DNA of 64,000 nt from Anas platyrhynchos (taxonomy: Eukaryota > Chordata > Aves > Anseriformes > Anatidae), in assembly GCF_047663525.1 (NCBI RefSeq), contig NC_092612.1:3319501-3383500 (forward strand), written 5' to 3'. The notes under the pieces are model-generated. The model made no database searches. It worked only from the letters and a program-made list of their open reading frames with translations, and had not been told where the DNA came from. Positions 58,846 to 64,000 of the stretch are shown one piece after another. Made by a program: the position numbers and the translations under genes. Each line of letters starts with the position of its first letter. Within the stretch, counting starts at the first letter, position 1.

Positions 58846-60032
58846 TTATTCAACTTGGAGGTGGAAAAAAGGGGGGTTGGGGGTGGGTTTTTTGTTTGTT
58901 CGCTGTTTGTTTTTTCTCCAAAGGTTTTGGGGGTGTCCCAGCCAGCCCCGGAGGGCATTCCTCCCTCAGCAGCGGGCACCTGAGGGGAACTCGGGGCTGG
59001 AGAAGAAGCCGAGGTCGGGGAGCCGGGCGCCCTCAGCGCCTTTATGCCCTGAGCCGAGGCGAGCCGAGCCGGGCCGGGCCGGCCGCCGCCTGCCGGGCGG
59101 AGCGGCTCCGCCCCGCTCCCTGCCGGGGGAGGCTGAGGCACCGCGGCCCGCCGCTGCCCGGCCCTGCCCGGCTCTCAAACCCTCCCGGGGACGGGGGGAG
59201 GAGGCTGCGAGGCGCCGGGAGGATGCGAGTGGGCGCCGCGGGCTGCGAGGCGAGGGCCCGGGCGGCCGGCGGAGCTGGGACTCGGCGACGGCTCAGCGCC
59301 CGCCCCGCCGGCAGCGGACGACTCCCGGAGACGCAAAACGGCGGCGGCGGAGGAGGAGGCAGGCGGCGGGGCTGAGAGGAGAGGGGGGCGAGGCGGCTGC
59401 GGGAGGCGACCCCAAGCGGCCATGGGAGACCCCTGGGGAGAAGGCGAGGCGCTCCCCCGGCCGGCCCTGAGGAGAGGGGCGGCTGCGAGCACCCCTTCCC
59501 CGGCTCTGCGAGGGGGGAACGGGGCGCGGTTGGGCTGTGACAGAGCTGGGGGTATGGGGGCACACGGGCAGGGCGAGCAACTTCGCTTTCCGTGCCTTGA
59601 ACCGGGACGGAGCCAGCCGAGACCGGGCTTCCCCCCCTCTATATATACACACACGCGCTCGGTGTGGCGGTGGGAGGGGAGCGGGGCCATGTCCCCAGCC
59701 CTGCCGGGGGTTTTTGCGGTGCCGAGGGCCGCCCTGACGCCCGGCTGTCCCCCAGGTGCTGCGCGGCGCTGGAGATCGGCAGCCGGCGGGGCGAGGCGAG
59801 GTGCCTAATGGAGGCGGCGGCGGGGCGCTGAGGGAGCGGAGAGGCTGCGGCTGTCAGCGCTGCCCGGTAGGTGCTGGGGCTCCCCATCAGGCTTGACGGA
59901 GGAGTTTGGCTTTGTTGAAGGGTGAGTCAAGGCTGAGGTGGCGGTCCCAGCCGGGACAGGCGCCCCAGAGAGCGCCTTGGCGCTGTGAAAGTGCACGGCG
60001 ATCCGTGCAAAGGGGGCTTTGTTGTGGAAGGC
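58846..60032. promoter_or_regulatory. CpG island with probable non-coding first exon, copy B
   Basis: Copy of 4430-5620 with several small indels (near 59375, 59635 and 59648) that shift open frames. The splice donor CCCG|gtaggt at 59867 is intact, as is the TATA-like tctatatatacaca. Confidence 0.6.
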
Positions 60033-63000
60033 CTGAGGTGAACACGAGCAGCCCGCTGGAGGGGGAAAGGAGAGGGGAGTTTGGAAAGCTGCGCTGCTGG
60101 TGTTAAGCAGCAGCCTGTGCTGCGTTGGTGTTTGCTCAGAGGGGTTTCACGCACGAGGAGCTGGTGGGTGCTCTGAGGAACCTGGTCCAGCTGTGGAGAA
60201 CAACCTGTATGAGGCAAACCCCAGGACCCAAATGCCATAGGCTGTAAGTCCAAACCTCCCCGAACAAGCAGACATTAAGTAGAAAACCCATTTGTTACCG
60301 TCTTGAAACATTGCCAGCAAGGCAGCCTCTTCCAGTTACGCTGTTAATTGGGTTCCCCGGAGCTCGTTAGAAGGAGGTGCCATTTTTTCTAAACGAGGTG
60401 ACTGCTAACTTCAGGCTTGCAGTCCTACTAGCTTTCCTCGGCCAAAAAGCCCTCTGCATTTCCGTAAAGCACCTGTGCACTGTGCTTGTTTAACAAAGAC
60501 AAGTTTGAGACATAACACTTGGAGGTAGGGCAGGCATTCTCTTTGTGAGGCTTTCCTACTCCTTGAATGCTTCTTGTGGCTCTCCTGGGCTCTCTCTTCT
60601 CTTGCCAAGCCCTCGATGACCTGTGCCTGCTTCAGCTGCATCCAGCGCTCCGTTTGCTAGCCGTAATTGTCGTCATTTATCTCTGCTGGTTATTACTGGG
60701 AAAACCGATGTTTATCGCTGCGTGTTCATGCGTCCCTGGAGCCTGTTAGAGCTGGCTTTTGAACGGTTCTGCCTTTTGTAAATTTCTCTACGCTGAAGAA
60801 TTTCTGTCAAGTGATGGACTTTGTGCTGTTGTTAGGATTCCTTTTGTTCCTAATGTACCAAAAAGGCTGTTTCCTTGGGTCTTTTGCTTCCCTTAGCAGT
60901 TTGTGGTGTTTCACTTAGGCTTATTACTATCCTTGCGCTGTTTTTCCCCCAGTCACTTACAAAGCCTGAGGGACAGGATTAATTTTTTTTTAATCTAGTT
61001 ACCATTAATATAAATGATCTTTTTGTTTGGATGTGACTTCTGAATTCATAACAGTCTTACTTCAAAGATCTGCGACTGGTTTTGCAGTCTGATGCTTTCT
61101 TCAAGTTTGAGTTGAGAATTTCTTCCATCTTTATGGAACTAACTTCTAAAGCAGCAAGTCAGTGTAAACTGTTTTTCTAGTTCTGTTTGCACGTAATAAA
61201 TATAACGGAGGCATACTCGCTTGTGGCTGAGCTCTGGCCAATCTCTATTTCTATGGTCAGTTTCGCTTTGTGTCTCAAGGCTGAAGTCTAGCTGAGAATT
61301 CCCCTGTGCCAGATGCAGTATTTTTGTATATTATGAAATTAGGCTCTCTAATTTTGAGAAATCCTGAGCCTGTTGCAAAATTGACAGAACGAGCTCTTTG
61401 GGGTCTGTTTAATAGAAGTCCTACGTGATGAGTTTTGGGGTGATGAGGGGAGGGGACATTCTGACCACATTTGGCGGAGTGCAGGAGGGCCTGGACGCGC
61501 TGTTCCCTTCTGTGAACTCACGGTCGGTATTCCCTCTCCGTCCTGTGCCAGAGACGTGAGGTCACTGATCCATAAATGCCCGAGATGGTTTGCCTCGGAG
61601 TTGCCGGTGACTTGTAAACAAGTGATGCAATTTTCAGGATAGCACGGTTTCCCCTCCTCCCTTTGTTTCCTCGCTATTTCCCAGTCAGGTACCAGTATCA
61701 GTGTTCAAGTCCGGCTGTCGGTTGTATCACCTTTGCCGAGTGTGTGCTCACAGGAATCCAGTTTTGTGGTGTTATTAATTAACTTTCTGACACTGTCACG
61801 TCAGGCACTAAAGGTGCTTCCTCCTGCAGTCTACACAAGGGATGTGATGACTCAAGTTTTCAACATCTTTATTGTCATTGGTAGTATTAATTCTGATGTT
61901 CATCTTTTATTGCAGTCCATCATGTTAGTTTGGTTTGTTTTCAGTTTGGTTTGTGGTTTTGTTGTTGGTTTTTGGGGTAGCTCAGGGCCTCCTGAAATAC
62001 TCCAACCGCTCTGCTGCATAAATAGTTGTTTCTTTTTCTGTGGAGATGGGAGCCACCAAAAATGCCTCCTTTCCTTATCCTGTAGCAGCCAAATGGCATT
62101 TCATAACGCTGTGCCGTGCCTCCCTTTGGCTGATGGTTCATTTCCAGTTCTCTTGCCTTTCTGAGAGCTGGAAGGAACCACACCAGGACCACCAGGACCA
62201 CTCACCTCTTTTCGTGTACCCTTCAGAGTGCAGTGAGCTGCAAGGTGTTGCATAAAGCAGCATCTCTGCTTCCAGGGGATCCTTTCTACCCAGCTCTGGA
62301 AGTCAGCCCAAAGGGAGCACACGGCTGCTGACGTGGGAGAACGTGAAGGGAAATACAGGCAAGAACTCTGACCACGTTGCTACTAGCTCTTAGAAGACCT
62401 TGGAGATAGATCATGGAGAGCTTAATGATGCAAACATGCTTTGAAAGTTTGACTTCTGCTTGCACCTAACAGGTCCAGAAGAGCTCACTTCCAAAAAAAA
62501 AACCAACAGGCTTCCAGTTGTGTTTGGAGCCGTTCCAGAAAGCCACTTGGTGTTGCAGGTTCTCGTTGGGTGTCTTGGCCTTCTTGACCCACAGCTTGAA
62601 GCCGCTGCTGGAGCCAGCCTTGGAGCCAGCAGGGAGCTCCTGAACTTTGTCATGGTTATGGCAAAGGCTGCAGGTGTTCAGCGCCCTGAATCTGGAGAGC
62701 ATCTCTCAAGCCACATATAGTTTGTGAGACCAGAAAGAGCTGCCGGCTTATAATGAGTGCTGTGACTTAGGCGCATGGTTTGTAGAGGTTTTAAGGCGTA
62801 GTGCATGAGTGCCAGGCTCCTGTTTGGTCACTGGGACAAAACGAGATCTGGGAATGTTGGATGTCCTAAAAAGAGTACAGGGGAGACAACCGGGGAGGAG
62901 ATGTGGCTCTTCTTGGCCTTGTTTAGCCCCCAGCCCCTCTACACCCCACAAACCTTAGTTACAGCTGTGAGCTTCTGCAGAACGTCACAATGCCTAGTAA

Positions 63001-64000
63001 ATCTTCGGGATATACTTAAAAGCAGGAAAATACTGTGTTGGTTTCTTTTTTTTTTTTTGTATACATAGGGCAGCTGCCAGCAGCAGCACCTGCTGGAGTC
63101 GAGGGTGCTGAGCAAGGCAGGGTCGTGTCCCGAGCAGCAGTCACAAGGGGAGCTGAGCGGAGGCCGCCTGAAAACTCGGGGGGTTTCTGCTTCTTAGCAA
63201 GCTGAAACACAGCTCCCCGTCCCCAGTACTCCTCGCTGTGAGGATGAGGACTGAGGAAGGCTCACCCTGCCTGCAGCTTCTTCAGTTCTTCGTGCGGGGA
63301 ACTCTTGGAGGAGCTGGTGCCTCTGGAAAGAAAGCAGCTGTTGGTACTGTGGGCATCCGAGCGTGATGCTAACCCACGCAACGCTGCCCCTTGCATCTGA
63401 CAAATGTTTTACAACTTCGACTTCTTTGCAGGTTTTACTTAAATTTGGTGGAGGAGGCTGTGGCTGAGCAGAGAACTAATTTGTTATTTCACTAACTGGA
63501 ATAATTTACAATGGAAAGAAGCTTTTTTTAGTTAAAAGTTTTGTTTCTGATTACAGCTTCCGGTATTTTACCTCGCAGTCCACAAACACTCTTTTTAAAC
63601 TTGATTCCTGACAAGTCGCTTTTCTCAATTCTCGCATTCTTGGACTCCACCAGGGGAAAAGGAAGGCCCTGCTAATATTGCTTGGCTGTTTCCTTCCGGA
63701 GGAAGGAGGGGAGAGTTGAGAAAAAGAGGAATGAAGTAAAATGAATTTACTCTTTGCACACGTGCTGAAAGAATAGGCAGGTGTTCTTGGGAATATCTCA
63801 TTTAAATCTCTGTGTATGTGTTTCGAGAGGATGCGTCCTCACTTAGAGGAGCCAACATCCCATTGCTGGACCTAATCCTGATGGGGCTGGCATCTGAGGG
63901 TTACGTGGGCTGCTCCCGGCAGGGCTCTTCCCACGCGGGGAGGCCGAGGGAGCCGGTCGAGCACTGCTCCGCTGCCTGGAAAGATTCAGTCATTTCCACC
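60033..64000. other. Gene-free flank, copy B
   Basis: Same content as 5621-9587: no gene, transposon or RNA gene recognised. Confidence 0.5.

Larger units (their letters stand above)
54418..64000 (+). repeat. Segmental duplication, copy B (partner 1-9587)
   Basis: Near-identical copy of 1-9587. It contains the last seen ATAD2-like exon, the CR1 fragments, the CpG island and the gene-free flank. It runs off the right edge. Confidence 0.97.

Noticed and set aside
1-64000. CRISPR array, operon, or prokaryotic mobile element
   Set aside because: The repeats are large segmental duplications, CR1 pieces and microsatellites; intron-containing genes and CpG structure exclude a bacterial source.

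Overview
The window looks like vertebrate, most likely avian, nuclear DNA. Genes are broken into exons by introns with GT/AG borders. There are several CR1-type LINE fragments, the dominant retroposon of birds, plus a GC-rich CpG island and many short homopolymer and microsatellite runs. I see no operons, tRNA or rRNA genes, or CRISPR arrays. Species and chromosome cannot be told from the sequence; a galliform is a guess.

The window is dominated by recent duplication. (1) Bases 1-9587 reappear at 54418-64000 in the same orientation, about 54.41 kb apart, with only scattered substitutions and a few short indels. The window may therefore hold one full period of a tandem segmental duplication. 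(2) An 8.3 kb direct tandem repeat runs through 28143-36454 and 36455-about 41825. (3) About 4.2 kb at 11863-16050 is the source or sister of 32391-36829, and part of it occurs a third time at 40696-41825.

Genes in order. At 402-530 there is one 3'-proximal exon of an ATAD2-like gene whose body lies off the left edge. CR1 fragments (2.0-3.6 kb), a CpG island (4.4-5.6 kb) and gene-free sequence follow. At 13414-26934 is the best gene: 16 exons join in frame through 820 codons. Its N-terminal half has two CCDC81-type HU domains and its C-terminal half resembles EFCAB12. From 27.5 to 41.8 kb lies a scrambled array of USP42-like deubiquitinase fragments (one catalytic exon, several copies of the Arg/Ser/Lys-rich tail), LTR-like and CpG-rich blocks, and a four-exon truncated CCDC81-like copy (34193-36899). 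At 42283-54947 is an ATAD2-like gene: 14 exons keep frame, but the AAA Walker exons are missing and one in-frame TGA interrupts it. From 54418 the 5' part of the window repeats.

The genes do not form a pathway. The region reads as an ampliconic locus in which pieces of CCDC81, EFCAB12, USP42 and ATAD2 relatives were shuffled and then amplified. The most interesting objects are the apparent CCDC81-EFCAB12 chimera, the truncated HU-only paralog, and the single-lesion ATAD2-like copy with an altered bromodomain shelf. Family names come from recognised protein motifs, not from a database search.
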